Assembly (NCBI GenBank): GCA_949987705.1
Contig: OX465281.1
Location: forward strand, 240,023,143-240,087,142
DNA from: Thereva unica
Lineage: Eukaryota; Arthropoda; Insecta; Diptera; Therevidae
Reading direction: 5' to 3'
Length of the DNA stretch: 64,000 bases
Of the stretch, positions 53,390 to 64,000 are shown in pieces. Each line of letters begins with the position of its first letter. Positions within the stretch are counted from its first letter, which is position 1. The translations under genes were made by a program, and so were the position numbers. The notes beneath the pieces were generated by a model. That model saw only the letters and a list, made by a program, of their open reading frames with translations, had not been told where the DNA came from and searched no databases.

Positions 53390-55189
53390 ATAAATATCGG
53401 AAGCCACCGCCACCATTTCAAACTCGGGAGAGGGTAGCAATCAATCCTGTTCACTGAGGCCACGTGGGGCATTCGTTATAAGGCACGAATTAGTTAAAGC
53501 CTAAGGTGCCTTTTGTGGTCCTTACATGGAGTCCACATTCGGTAGTGACAAGGATGGCCCATCTGCTAGTCTCATAGGGGCCATGTTTACACTCCCCCAA
53601 AATGCTAGTCCGTAGCAATTCCACTCTTCTTCAATATTTTAATTTGACATTATTACAGCTTATGTGTTTTGGCAGTCAACCCACCATGCGGCAGTTTTAC
53701 GGTTGACTATCCGCAGTAATTAAAAATGGAATGAATGTATATACCCACAGGACAGTCTTTGGCTTGATATCCCATCTCTTGCCCAAGGTCTATTCACAGG
53801 TATAGAAACCTATTCGGGCTTTCTTTATCTTCCCCTCGATGTTCGATTTCCAGTTAAGCTATGCATCCATAATTGATATTGGAAAAGTTCTTATTAAAAT
53901 ATTCAAGGTACGCTAGTTCCATCGAAGTAAGTCGAAGTCCTTTTCGATAAACTTTTATATCTTATTAGTAGTAATGCTCTTGTTTATATTCTCGTTACAG
54001 TAGGCGGATTTCGTAGTATTATACATTATTCGTTACTTTCCTATCTTTTAGTTTGAAAAACTTCTCTAACTTAATATCAAGCATACATGCATGCATAACA
54101 CGAACACTTGAAGATTAAACATTGAAGACGAAAGACTAGTCTTTAAAAGTTTCCCTAACATTTCTACAGTTGACCCATATGGAAACTGTAACAACATATC
54201 TGAAAGTTAACCAAGGAATCACATTCCCAGTTCCAAGAGCGCCGTACTACATCAAAATTCACGAATGCTAGTTACTCTGACACTTCCATGACACACAGCC
54301 CCAAACCAAATGCTCGTAGCAGCTCCAATCAATCCGAGTGTCTTAACAATATTCATGGACTCTGAACATTTCCGACACAGTAATTTCATTTTCGTCTCAG
54401 CAACAACTGTGTAACTCAATACCTCGGCATCGAAGCCAGGAATCTCCATCTCTGAGGAACAAGCTCCATCTACCATCCATAAACATACCCTCTCTGTATA
54501 TCCAACGAGACTCGACAGAAAATTCCGTGTAAGCAAATGAAAATTCTATGTGAACGTTGCCAGAAGAAATATTTCACCGAGGAACACTGATATTAGCCGA
54601 TGTTCCACCTGTGCGAAAAACTACGACGGCGGACCGGAAAAGGCAAGAGAAAACTTAAAAGGAAAAACAAAAAAGGATAATCAATAACTTAGCGTTAGGA
54701 AGATGTCAACATTTTTCCCTTTAAAGTGTCACAATTTCACAGGGGCACAAAGCGATCTTTGGGGATGATATTTCGGACGAGGGTTGCCAGTGACGAAGTA
54801 GTGAAATACCAACCACCGACGATTACGAAGGACTCCTCTCCTCTATATCCTGGCAGCATTTTAAATATTGATAATCTGGACTGGAGTATGAAAAACGATT
54901 TTCTCAGCAGAAAGGATAATAAATTCGTTCGCAGGACGTCGGTGACATTGATACTGTGGAAAGTGATAAGTTATCAACTTGAAGTTTCTTGTTAGGTTAA
55001 GTTTTTCGAAGGAATTGTGGGGGCGGATCTGCGTCACGGTAAAGTTATTTCGTTACTAGATATGTTTCAGATATTGAAGGTCTAGGAAATTTTATTACCG
55101 CCAGATATAACTTCTAGGAATTAAAGTGTCTGGTTTTAGGTTTGCCGGGTTGAAATGTTGATGGACGGTTTTTTTCTGATCGAAAATCT
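53390..55189. other. No gene recognised
   Basis: Unique sequence. The minus-strand frame 54252-54536 and plus-strand frame 54726-54995 have no domain or splice support. No terminal repeats seen. Confidence 0.4.
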
Positions 55190-55352
55190 CAACTTGGCGG
55201 AATCAAGAGCAGGGGCTTTTTGCAAAGGGGGGAAATAAGAAAAAAGGAGAGTAATGTAGGCGATAGAAATGGAAAGTCAATGGACCAATGACGCGGATTG
55301 GTTTCGAATCACAGACCTCTGGAATGAAAGTCGGGTGGCTTAACTTATCTGA
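55190..55352 (-). mobile_element. tRNA-derived SINE-like element, second copy
   Basis: On the minus strand, a B-box-like GATTCGAAACC and CCAGAGGTCTGTGATTCG text parallels the element at 12600-12832, with a similar A/G-rich body at 55225-55285 on plus. More diverged and not a functional tRNA. Confidence 0.4.
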
Positions 55353-55499
55353 CAGGTGCATGTCCTGTGAGAAGGCCTGCCAATATCAATTGAGATATCA
55401 ATTGTTCTTATCGGGGCTGAGGTGTTCACGATCGCAAGAAGAAGGGGGGAAATTCTGTAGATCTGCTATTATATATCTGCTATACTATTTCTTATAGTA

Positions 55500-56377
55500 A
55501 TAAATGACATCCTTGTCGGCGCTCTAGATAATAGAACAGGCGGCATACAATGGGGTTTGGTAGACCGCCTTAAGGACCTCGACTACGCCGATGATATCTG
55601 TTTGCTGGCCCACAGACACCAGGACCTCAAAAACATGATTAGTAATTTGGCAACAGAAAGTAGTCCAGCAGGCTTAAGGCTAAATCCGACTAAAACTAAA
55701 GAAATGCGGATAAATGCAAACACCATTGAACGAACAGCGCTGCATAACCGTGACGTGGAACTGGTAAATAAATTCTGCTACCTCGGTAGCATTATTACCG
55801 AAAATGGTGGGGCAGAAGAAGACGTCAGTTCCAGAATAAATAAAGCACGAGGCGCATATGCATGCCTGTCCCACATATCAACGGTGATTTCCACTAACAC
55901 CAAATTGCGGCTGTTCAACTCCAACGTTAAGGCAGTTCTTTTGTACGGTTGCGAAACATGGAAAGTCACCCAATTCATCACAGGGCGCCTACAAGTCTTC
56001 ATCAACAGATGCCTTCGTCGTATCCTAAAAATCCGCTGGCAAGATAGAATTTCAAACGTAGAACTATGGCGCCGTGCCGGCCAAGAAAGGATAGACGACC
56101 AAATCAGGCGAAGGAAATGGAATTGGGTTGGCCACACCTTGCGACGCGAAAACGAAAATCTAGCCAAACAGGCCCTTGACTGGAATCCGCAAGGTTCCCG
56201 TCGAGTAGGAAGACCTAGAACAACGTGGAGGAGAACCCTACTAGAAGAAGCCGCAACAACTGGGAGATCCTGGTCGGAGCTAAGAGCTGTCGCGCAAAAC
56301 AGAGTCCGCTGGAGGGCTACTGTTTCCGCCCTATGTCCCATGAGGGATTAAAGGAGTATAAAGAAAGAAAGAAAGAA
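55500..56377 (+). pseudogene. LINE family A, 3' half with RT active site (5'-truncated)
   Basis: The frame opens without a start at about 55500 (INDILVGALDN) and is uninterrupted to a stop at 56351. It has LKDLDYADDICLLAHRHQDL (RT active site YADD at about 55581-55592), LRLNPTKTKEMRIN, FCYLGSIITENGGAEEDVSS, LYGCETWKV, then VTQFITGRLQVFINRCLRRI to the end ALCPMRD. A (AAAG)n tail follows at 56358-56375. The 3' about 390 bp are nearly identical to 7122-7508, implying recent activity of the family. The upstream RT motifs and endonuclease are missing, so it is not active itself. Confidence 0.88.
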
Positions 56378-56689
56378 TGGAACGAAGATCCTGATAGCGC
56401 TTGATCTACCTAGAAAGAGAAGAAACCCTACTGGATGCGGCAGTTATACAGAAGAGTGGGATAACTCAAGTGGAACTACATTTTGTATACAGGATGTCCG
56501 CCGGCAGATTTGACACCTTGAAACGAATTGTGGTCGAATATAGTTGGGCAGGTAGAAGAAGGATATCATTCGAACCGGCAGTGTTGCGGGTTACTTAGTA
56601 GCAATGATTCAGTGAGCGAGAACGCGCCGGCTTTTGCTGTTGAGGCGTATTTCGCAAATAATAACTCGGCCTTCGTCTTTTTAGTTTGC

Positions 56690-57600
56690 AGTTTTAAATT
56701 CGCAGAATAAAGGATGTCTCTCTCTGCTGGGTCCCGGGCATTAGGGTGGGGTGTGAGGCTTGGCGAGGGTTGAGACGTTGGTCAAGGGCCCATACCCCTT
56801 CTGTGGCATCTCATGGTCCACCTCTAAGTCCCTGATAGAGAACTGGGTTAAGGGACTGAACAGTCACAGGCTAAAAAACTAATAAGACCCTTTACCTTGA
56901 GAGGGGTTATCATCTTAAACAGGGTGGACTTTAAGCCCTCCATTCACACACAGGCCGCCGGCAGGCTGTGGGCCTGAAGGATTCTCGAGTTGAGTCCAAG
57001 TATCACCGACCACCGGTAGGCCTGTCCAGGAAAACCCACAAACATCTTTGGGTTTATTGATTTATTCATTTGTCGTCATACCGGGCCTGAAGATCTGAAC
57101 TTCCATTCCGGCTTAAGTTTTCGTTGAGGCCAGGAACATTTTTACACTTGAAGTAAAAACCTGCTACGCTAAACAGGATAGTTGCGCCTCGCCTGCTTAG
57201 AGAATCCTGAATCCTGGATCATGAGGTAACCTGCAGTCCGTGGCCTGTCGGGCGATTGCATCAAGTCCTCATCTTATAGTCAGACTGAGTAATGTTTGGC
57301 TTTCGTCAAGCGGTGCCTGCCGACCTGGCCTGAAAGTCAATCGGCATGTAATTGAATGGCTGTTGGTAGGATATCTGGTTGACAATGTAGAGCTGCGGTA
57401 TCACCTCCACAACCTAGGACTGTCTCAGGAGACAGAATGGCGACTCTGTATGGAAGGAAACGAGACTTCCACGCATATTTCTTATGAATGTCCTACTTTG
57501 ATCTGGCTTAAAAGAAGAACGTTTATGAGAGGGCTTATGAGTCCCGCTCAGGTTCGGTTTTATTCAACTCAAGACCTTTATAGGCTACATACACAATAGG
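56690..57600 (+). pseudogene. Degenerate I/LOA-like LINE: RNase H end and zinc-finger tail
   Basis: VSLCWVPGI at about 56709-56740 is the end of an RNase H domain (typical V.L.WVPGH). Further pieces run through stops to a 119-codon open end at 57240-57599 with VIEWLLVGYLVDN, WRLCMEGNETSTHISYECPT and LMSPAQVRFYSTQDLYRL, the C-terminal Cys/His domain of RNase-H-bearing LINEs (C..C.E..ET..H...CP). The first Cys of the finger is gone. No RT core. Confidence 0.65.
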
Positions 57601-57807
57601 CCTAAATTGGCCGCAGTGTTCACTATATTGGTTGCCAGAATATTCACTTAAAAAATCGTAGACGGCGCCGCTTGGCGTACGAACGACCGTTTGGCCCACG
57701 GTAGCAGCTCTGGCAAAATTTTATCGTTACTATCATAGCGATCAGCCACCAGGGTTTCGGTGCCCCTTGTAACGACAAAAAACTGTGGAACGATCTTATA
57801 CAGTCTG

Positions 57808-58343
57808 TATGGGGTGCGCCATTTAGACCTTCGGTATTTCAACATTGAATAACTCTAAAAATTTTTAGCCGGCTTTGACAAATGGGCAAGATTTAATTAG
57901 GATATTCTCTTCCATTTATTCCCTACCAGAATTTTTATGTCTATTAAATGACCACCACTATTCGATTCGCAAAAAATTCCTCCTTTTCGGGCATCCCGCA
58001 TAACATTCGGCAGCTATTTCGGCTCGTATGTTAGCTTTGAGTTCGTCAATGGTTTTCGGCTTGATGGCATAAGCTTTTTTTAGATAATCTCACGGAAAAA
58101 ACGTCTGGTGTCGACAACGATAAGTCCACTCCTAATCGCCATTTTTCGACACCACGCGTTTCGGGAACTTGCATTGCAATGTAAACCGCTGAAATTTCAG
58201 GGCGTTCTTTTTGGTGTGTATTGACTCGCAGCTAGAATGGTACTGAATGACGTTTCAGAATCGTGTACATCTTCGAAATCGGCTAAATAATGTCCGAGTT
58301 ATTCAATGTTGAAATAACGAAGGTCTAGATGGCGCCCCCTATT
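57808..58343 (-). mobile_element. Mariner-like element remnant with about 44-bp inverted repeats
   Basis: Left end GGGGTGCGCCATTTAGACC (57811) and right end GGTCTAGATGGCGCCCCC (to 58339) are inverted over about 44 bp, including TATTTCAACATTGAATAACT, and both ends abut TA. On the minus strand, about 58085-57950 reads AYAIKPKTIDELKANIRAEI and AECYAGCPKRRNF, the C-terminal part of an IS630/mariner-type DDE transposase. Most of the transposase is deleted, so the copy is non-autonomous. Confidence 0.7.
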
Positions 58344-58344
58344 T

Positions 58345-58510
58345 TTGAACATCTATAGAGCATCCAAGAGCTCAAACGCAGGGTTCATCGCCATCTCCTG
58401 ACTCTTCGTTAAGTGAATACTCTTTTATCCCCTTTACTACTATTCAATGCAGCATCACATGACCAACGACATGACGGACCGGTAGTACAAAGCGTGTTTC
58501 CTTAGTTTAG
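58345..58510 (+). pseudogene. LINE family D 3'-end fragment
   Basis: SIQELKRRVHRHLL-type text at 58361-58400 and the family 3' sequence CAACGACATGACGGACCGG at about 58452-58475. Only the last about 160 bp of the element. Confidence 0.6.
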
Positions 58511-59775
58511 AAGTCAAATAAAAAAAGCCAACGATGATTTCTGCGGTTGATTTTGGCATCGACTGTTAAAAAGATATTGGTCAGAGAATAATATCAATCG
58601 TTGCTTCCTTTTCCAGGATACACAATAAGAGATTTCAGGGCGCACAACGCTTTGCTAGGATCAATCCTTTGGGAATATCGGTCTGTATGGTTGACTTATA
58701 TTGAAGACTCTTCTCGGCAAGTTGACATATTATTGACTCACTTCAACATATTATTGATATCGATTGTGGCAACGATGGTCCTGGGTCTTCTGAAATCAGA
58801 CCTTGAGTACTTTTGACCACTATTGAGGGTTCTTACGATTCAATATCTTTTGAGTAACTCAACTTCCTCGAAGTTCGTTAGGCAGTTGTGAAACACAATT
58901 TTTTTTATAACGTCATGCCCCAACACAATTGACCTCGTATAACCAATCAACCAAATTATTTCTACTGAAGGGCCCAATGTGAACCTCTTCGACTATCCTA
59001 ATCGCTGGGCACACTCTTCACTTAGTTTCAACATTGCGGACACTTTGAGGTACCATGAATTTACTAGAAGCCTTCGGTAAAGGCACAATAAGGGCTGATA
59101 ACTTTAAATTGAAATTGGGGCATTTCAATTTAAACTATCGGCATTTGCAGATGCACCATGCACACACCTCCAGAGGCAGGAGTACATCGCTTGCTTGAAT
59201 TAGCATCAATCAACTTCACGCCGCATTGGAAGCTTACTAGAGGGAAACATAGACTCATTATGGAAAGTGGTGTGAACAAAGGCGCTTCAAGATCGATGGT
59301 TCATATCCGAACATTGCAGGTGAATTAAGGAATGTCTACAGTGAAATCTTAGTGTATTTATAGCCTGGGTGGGTGGAGCGGATATTACCCATGGTATTCC
59401 TGGTTTAGACTTTATCAAGTAGAAGTATGATGAAGTAGTTGACGAATGAGGAATTCCCAATGGCGTTTGTGGTGATACCGAACTTTACGCTTGCAGCAAA
59501 ACTTTAGAGGATGCAAAAGCCGTTGGTTACCCGGAAAGTTGGAAGGTCTACATGGTGGAACAAGAGGTAGGAGACCAAGGTTTCGAAACTGGTAATTGGA
59601 ATAATGTTTTGTGGTGAGGATATGGAAGGGGTATGTTCGTTGCCACAAAGTAAAGGGGTGGCAGGTTGTCAAGTAGACAACAAACGACGGGTGCAATGAA
59701 AGACAGATATCGAGATGAATTGAAGAAACCTGGAGAAGAAATCAAGTTGCAATTATACGCCCAACTCCATTTAAT
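58511..59775. other. No gene recognised
   Basis: Unique sequence. Several short frames, none with a recognisable domain. May include worn repeats. Confidence 0.4.
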
Positions 59776-59996
59776 CCTTACAAATATTATAAATGCGTCT
59801 GTCTGTCTGTTACGCTTTCACGTCTAAACCACTGGACCGCGTTTAATGAAATTTGCTACAGAGTTAGTTTAGACCTTGGAGACGGACATAGGCTACTTTT
59901 TATCGAGAGAAAAAAGGTTTGAAGGGGGTGAAATGGGGTTGAATAGGTTGTAAGGGGGGTTTTATTTTTTTTTTTGTCAGATTTTCTCCAAACTTA

Positions 59997-61197
59997 GTAA
60001 AAATTAGAGATGCGCCGAATATGGGTTCGACCGAATACGAATATTCGGCCGAATATTCGGTCAAAAACGTACCGAACCGAACATTCGGCCGAATTATTCG
60101 GTTTAGTAAGCAGGTTCATATTTAGAACAGAGTCCGTATAAGAACAACCTTCACCAATCGAGTAACCAAATGAAATTTATTTCTAAGATAAAAAATATGC
60201 TAACAAATGTCGGTTGCCTAATGAAATATGTACAAAGCTATATTTATATAGGCGTTTTTTCGTCTTTTGCCGCCTTTTTCTCTATTTTCGGGAGGTATAT
60301 GCATTTTGGTGAAATTAGGGCCTCACCCTACGCACATGAGTCGACTGATTTGCAATCCCAGTTTCAAACTAGTTTCAGCATTATCACGCTCACAACCAGT
60401 TTGCAACCAAAATGAAACCTGTGTCTACACACAAGCGCAACTGATTTTTGATCAATCGGTATTCTGCGCTTACGAAGATTTCGTTGAATAAACTTTGGCC
60501 CGTCCAAATGCAACCACGCAACTGAAACTGGTGACATTTCCAAGCGTACGTGCGTTGCATTCGGTGACAGACAATATTATGTAGAAGTGAGTTTATTCAA
60601 ATTCGACTTGACGAAGTATCCCGTGAATGGAATGCATGCAACGCAAATGTCGGTCTACTTTCAACGTTTTCTGTATAACGGTATAACGGTACCGCATGCG
60701 TCATACCACACACAATCATACGCTCCTTACTTAGATTTTTGGGTTATGTTTAAAAGCCGGGACGGAATGCAACTAAACAATTAGATGTTAGTGGAAACTC
60801 GCCGCATATCATGGAACCGCTGAATGCAACGCAGGCACGCTTGTCTGTCACCAGCTTGATATTGCTTCCGACCGGCAAGAACAGTCGCCCGCAAGCAGTT
60901 GCAAACTAGATTCTAATCGGTCTCCTTTCTGTCGTGTGTGGATTCTCAATTTTTTAAATTTTTGGTTTTGTAAATAAATATGGTTACACAGAGAAGTGTT
61001 TGTTTCATTTATAAATACTACCTATATATGTACGGTTCCACAATAAAGCCTCTTTAAGAAATGTAACTCTTAAAATAACACTTTTTAAATATTCGGTAAT
61101 TATTCGGCAAACTAACCGAATACGAACATTAAAAAATGCGCCGAATATACCGAATACGAATATTCGGTCGAACATTCGGCGCATCTCTAGTAAAAAT
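59997..61197. mobile_element. Non-autonomous hAT-like element, 1185 bp, with exact 8-bp duplication
   Basis: The element is 60005-61189, with ends TAGAGATGCGCCGAAT and ATTCGGCGCATCTCTA, flanked by GTAAAAAT at 59997-60004 and 61190-61197. Subterminal regions are packed with ATTCGG/CCGAAT words in both orientations, likely transposase-binding or foldback sequences. No transposase frame was seen. It carries the MITE at 60527-60855 inside. Confidence 0.88.
60527..60855. mobile_element. MITE related to the TTAA-flanked element at 15535, nested in the hAT-like element
   Basis: Ends ACTGGTGACATTTCCAAGCG and CACGCTTGTCTGTCACCAG correspond to the 15535-15839 MITE. Interior stretches such as GAATGGAATGCATGC and CGCCGCATATCATGGAACC are shared. 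The TTAA flank is not preserved in this copy. Confidence 0.7.
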
Positions 61198-62160
61198 ATT
61201 CCTAGCCATAAATAATGAAATACGTGTTTCAGGATTTTTCGAAATTCATCCCCTAAGGGGGGTGAAATGGGGTTGAATAAATTGGTTGTAAGGGGAATTT
61301 TTTTCTTTAGTCAGAATTTCTTCAAACTTAGTAAAAATACTCCTCACCATAAATAATGAAATACGTGTTTCATTATTTTTCGAAATTCATTACTTAAGGG
61401 GATGAAATGGGGTTCAATAAGTTGTAAAGGGATTTTTTTTCCCATTTTTTTATTGTATAAAAAGACAACGCACAACCTAAACTACTAGAGCAAAAGGGCT
61501 GAAATTTTGACAGTGCATCCCTTTAATGGCGTGGACATCCACTAAGGTGCGATTTTTCGAAATTCTTCCCCTAACGGGGTGCAATAGGGTTAACCCGAAC
61601 CGCTAGATTTCAAGGGCTGAAAATCTGACAGGGCATCCCTAATGACGTGGACATCCACTAAGAAGCGATTTTTCGAAATTCAACCCCTAAGGGGGTGAAA
61701 TGGGGTTAACCCAAACCAATGGAGCTATAGGGCTGACATTTTGAGTGCATCCCTTTAATGGCGTGGACATCCACTAAGGTGCGATTTTTCGAAATACTTC
61801 CCCTAACGGGGTGCAATAGGGTTAACCCAAACCGCTGGATTTCAAGGGCTGAAAATCTGACAGAGCATCCCTATAATGACGTGGACATTCACTAAGAAGC
61901 GATTACTCGAAATTTATCCCCTAAGGGGTGAAATGGGGTTAACCCAAACGGCTAGAGTTAAAGGGCTGAAATTTTGACGGTGCATACCTATAATGACGTG
62001 GACATCCACTTTTTTAAAACTCATCACCTAAGGGCGGAAATGGGGTTGAATAGGTTGTATCGGGAATTTTTTCTTCGGCCAGATTTTTTTCAAATTTTGT
62101 ATAAATACTAAACACCATAAATAATGAAACACGGCGTCAAGGATTTTTCGAAATCTCTGT

Positions 62161-63440
62161 CAATCTCTGCTTCAAAACTTGCAGATTTGCTGAGCAGAGG
62201 TGATATATGCAGCAATTTTTTTACTATACATATTTATTTAAAAAATGCACTATATTAAACTCGTTTTAGGGATAATAACAGCCGACTTTTTTGTTTGTTT
62301 TTTTTTTAAGGAAAACAGTGCACATAATAAACTGTTTTTATTTAAAGGCGTTGCAATGCACGTGGGTTTTATGCTAGTAATTAATAAGAAAAACAACTCT
62401 ACGCCATCTGTAAAACATGAAAAATATTTGTCAAACAAACTCCACAAAGGAACTAAACGAAGCGATCTGAAATTGGCTTAAAAAAAAATAAGGCAAATGG
62501 AGGAGCGGAGCGGGGGAAATGCCATATCCCCAACGATGGGTTAAACGAAGAGACAAGAGGAAGTTTTCATCTCAAAATTAAATCCCAATTAATTTTACCT
62601 CAAGGCTTTTGCTTAAATTAAAACTTCTTAAAAATTATCCTGTTATCAACTTTTTTTTTGCTCCGAAAACTCAACTTTTTACACCTTCATTAACGTTTGA
62701 TACTGGCGGCTCTTATTCTATAATAACTCGGGATTTAAGAAGAACTCCATTAAAATTTCAAAAATTAAAAGCATCAAGAAATAGAAAATTTTTCCGCTAA
62801 ACCGTCATCAAAAACTAGACGTCAAAAGAAGAAAACACGAAATTTGACTTTGAGTTTTTGGTGAAGAATGGTTCGTTGGAAATGGACGATTTCACTAATG
62901 GAGGACTGAGATGAACGTGCGGGATTCCTGTTAATAATGCAATGCTGGAATTTGAAATGTGCTTCTAAAGATAGAAATTAATTGTGGATAATGTTGTGAG
63001 GGGCTTAAAATCCAGGTGTGATTAGGGTATTGCGCAAATTGAATTTGATGTGGGTTGCTCTGTGGGTACCACTTGCTTTGAGTGTGTTTATTTGATGTCG
63101 GTAATGCAGTTTTGATGGTTTAACAGCAAAGTATTATGATTGATTTAAGGTAAATATTAGGTGGGTGGTATATAGGAAACACGGCATCAAAGGGTAAGAT
63201 AAAAGTTACTTGGTACAGTAAATTGTATGGTTGTACTCAATTTTATTATGTGTTAATAGTCCCTTAGAATAAACTACTTAAGCCGTGTAATTTGGGATCG
63301 TAACCATTACAAGTTGCTCCGTATATAGGATTTATAGTACCTATAGTTCAAACGTTTGTAACTTTGGAATCAAAGGCAAAAGCTTTTTGATGAGAAATAA
63401 ATAAAAGCAAAAGTAGAAACAGCATAGGTTCCCAAAACAT
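62161..63440. other. No gene recognised
   Basis: AT-rich unique sequence. Open frames at 62245-62481 and 62609-62800 lack domains. Confidence 0.4.
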
Positions 63441-63480
63441 GTACACTGCCGCTCAAAAGTTTCCGGGCACCTTATGAATT
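63441..63480 (+). mobile_element. Tc1/mariner-like terminal inverted repeat (single end)
   Basis: TACACTGCCGCTCAAAAGTT followed by TCCGGGCACC matches the usual end of Tc1-type transposons (CAGTGCCG.TCAAAAGTTT). The partner end is not found before 64000, so the element is truncated or extends beyond the window. Confidence 0.55.
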
Positions 63481-64000
63481 TTTTTCCAACCGAATCCTTC
63501 ATGATTAAATTTTGGAAAAATTTCCTGTTATTCACCGAATATATGCCTGCAGCGATAAACACATTTTTTAGTTTGCAATTTTCCAAAACCTTTCAAGGGA
63601 ATCCCGGGATTCAGGTACAAAAGATGGAAAACCCAAAAAAATCCTTTTGACAAAAAAGGTACATCTGAAAAGTTATCAGGCAGGAAATTGTTTCTAGGAA
63701 TTCCGTATAAGTTTTATGGCTTTTTTGTGTCAAATAAGTAGAGTAGCAAATACAATAAAAAAATTAATAGATAGAATGCCTAGAGTAGCAAAAGAAGTTG
63801 TAAAAGTAAGAGGTAGTTTTTTCGATGAGAAAAAAGTGTAACACCATTTTATTTTAAAAACTAATAAAAGTTAAAAAAATTAAAAAGGTTAAAAAAAATT
63901 ATGCCTTTCTTGCCTGTAAGTTATGCCTTTCTTGCCTGTAACTATACCCGTGTGTTTCCGCCAAAAAAATTTAAAAATTTCCATTGCAAAACGGTATGTT
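63481..64000. other. No gene recognised; short TTATGCCTTTCTTGCCTGTAA tandem
   Basis: Possible interior of the Tc1-like element, without a readable transposase. A 21-22-bp sequence ending CTTGCCTGTAA is repeated twice at about 63899-63942. Confidence 0.4.

Larger units (their letters stand above)
59780..62160 (+). repeat. Long interspersed repeat with internal tandem subunits (host of a hAT-like element)
   Basis: It begins near ATAAATGCGTCTGTCTGTCT and GTTACGCTTTCACGTCTAAA, a start I recognise from widespread insect repeats. It contains two about 135-bp units (61198-61465) with CTAAGGGG/GTGAAATGGGGTTGAA hairpin-prone text. About five about 118-bp units follow (61496-62040) with GGGCTGAAA, GGCGTGGACATCCACTAAG and ATTTTTCGAAATTC. 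No coding capacity. The class is uncertain (possibly Helitron-like). Confidence 0.6.

Overview
This 64 kb window looks like repeat-dense insect DNA, probably dipteran: it is AT-rich, has no bacterial-style gene packing, and carries Gypsy, APE-type LINE, mariner, hAT and MITE-like elements. It also carries 5S-rRNA-like and tRNA-Lys-like repeats and one exon resembling fly syndecan. The species cannot be fixed from the sequence. I see only one segment that looks like a host gene: a 99-bp minus-strand exon at 23740-23838 with good splice sites and an acidic Ser-Gly (glycosaminoglycan attachment) motif. If that reading is right, much of the window is intron filled with transposons.

The centrepiece is a young, apparently complete Gypsy-type LTR retrotransposon at 32075-42224. 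Its two about 1.8-kb LTRs differ by two substitutions and one A-run length, and it is flanked by a 4-bp ATAC duplication. It has a tRNA-Lys primer site, a 1.3-kb leader rich in hairpins, an intact gag (35234-36343) and an intact pol (protease, RT, RNase H, integrase). A GGGAAAC slippery site with an apparent H-type pseudoknot joins gag to pol. The region after pol holds a diverged 274-bp tandem duplication with four related stem-loops, then a tRNA-Lys-like SINE segment that abuts the 3' LTR. The element sits inside an older LINE (family B, 31260-43120) and splits its reverse transcriptase reading frame.

Left part (1-18.5 kb): LINE remnants of at least five families. These are a poly(A)-tailed CR1/Jockey-like copy at 2.8-4.1 kb, RNase-H-bearing I/LOA-like remnants at 4.7-5.6 and 10.3-12.2 kb, an internally deleted family A copy with a 13-bp target duplication at 6.16-7.53 kb, a family B copy broken by two MITEs at 14.9-16.0 kb, and a degenerate Jockey/Kiri-like RT at 17.6-18.45 kb. 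tRNA-Leu-type primer-binding motifs mark decayed LTR elements at 2.0 and 5.86 kb.

Middle (18.8-31 kb): an 862-bp near-perfect palindrome, a 2.3-kb minisatellite with a 366-bp higher-order unit, the host exon, a 905-bp TA-flanked DNA element, a 5S-like pseudogene and CAAGAC-rich hAT-like foldback elements.

Right part (43-64 kb): unique AT-rich sequence broken by fragments of the same LINE families, a Gypsy RNase H scrap, tRNA-Lys-like SINE repeats, a second 5S-like copy, a second family A copy, a mariner-like remnant, and a hAT-like element (8-bp duplication) with a MITE inside it, itself inserted in an older tandem-structured repeat. Apart from the gag-pol pair of the LTR element there is no set of cooperating genes.
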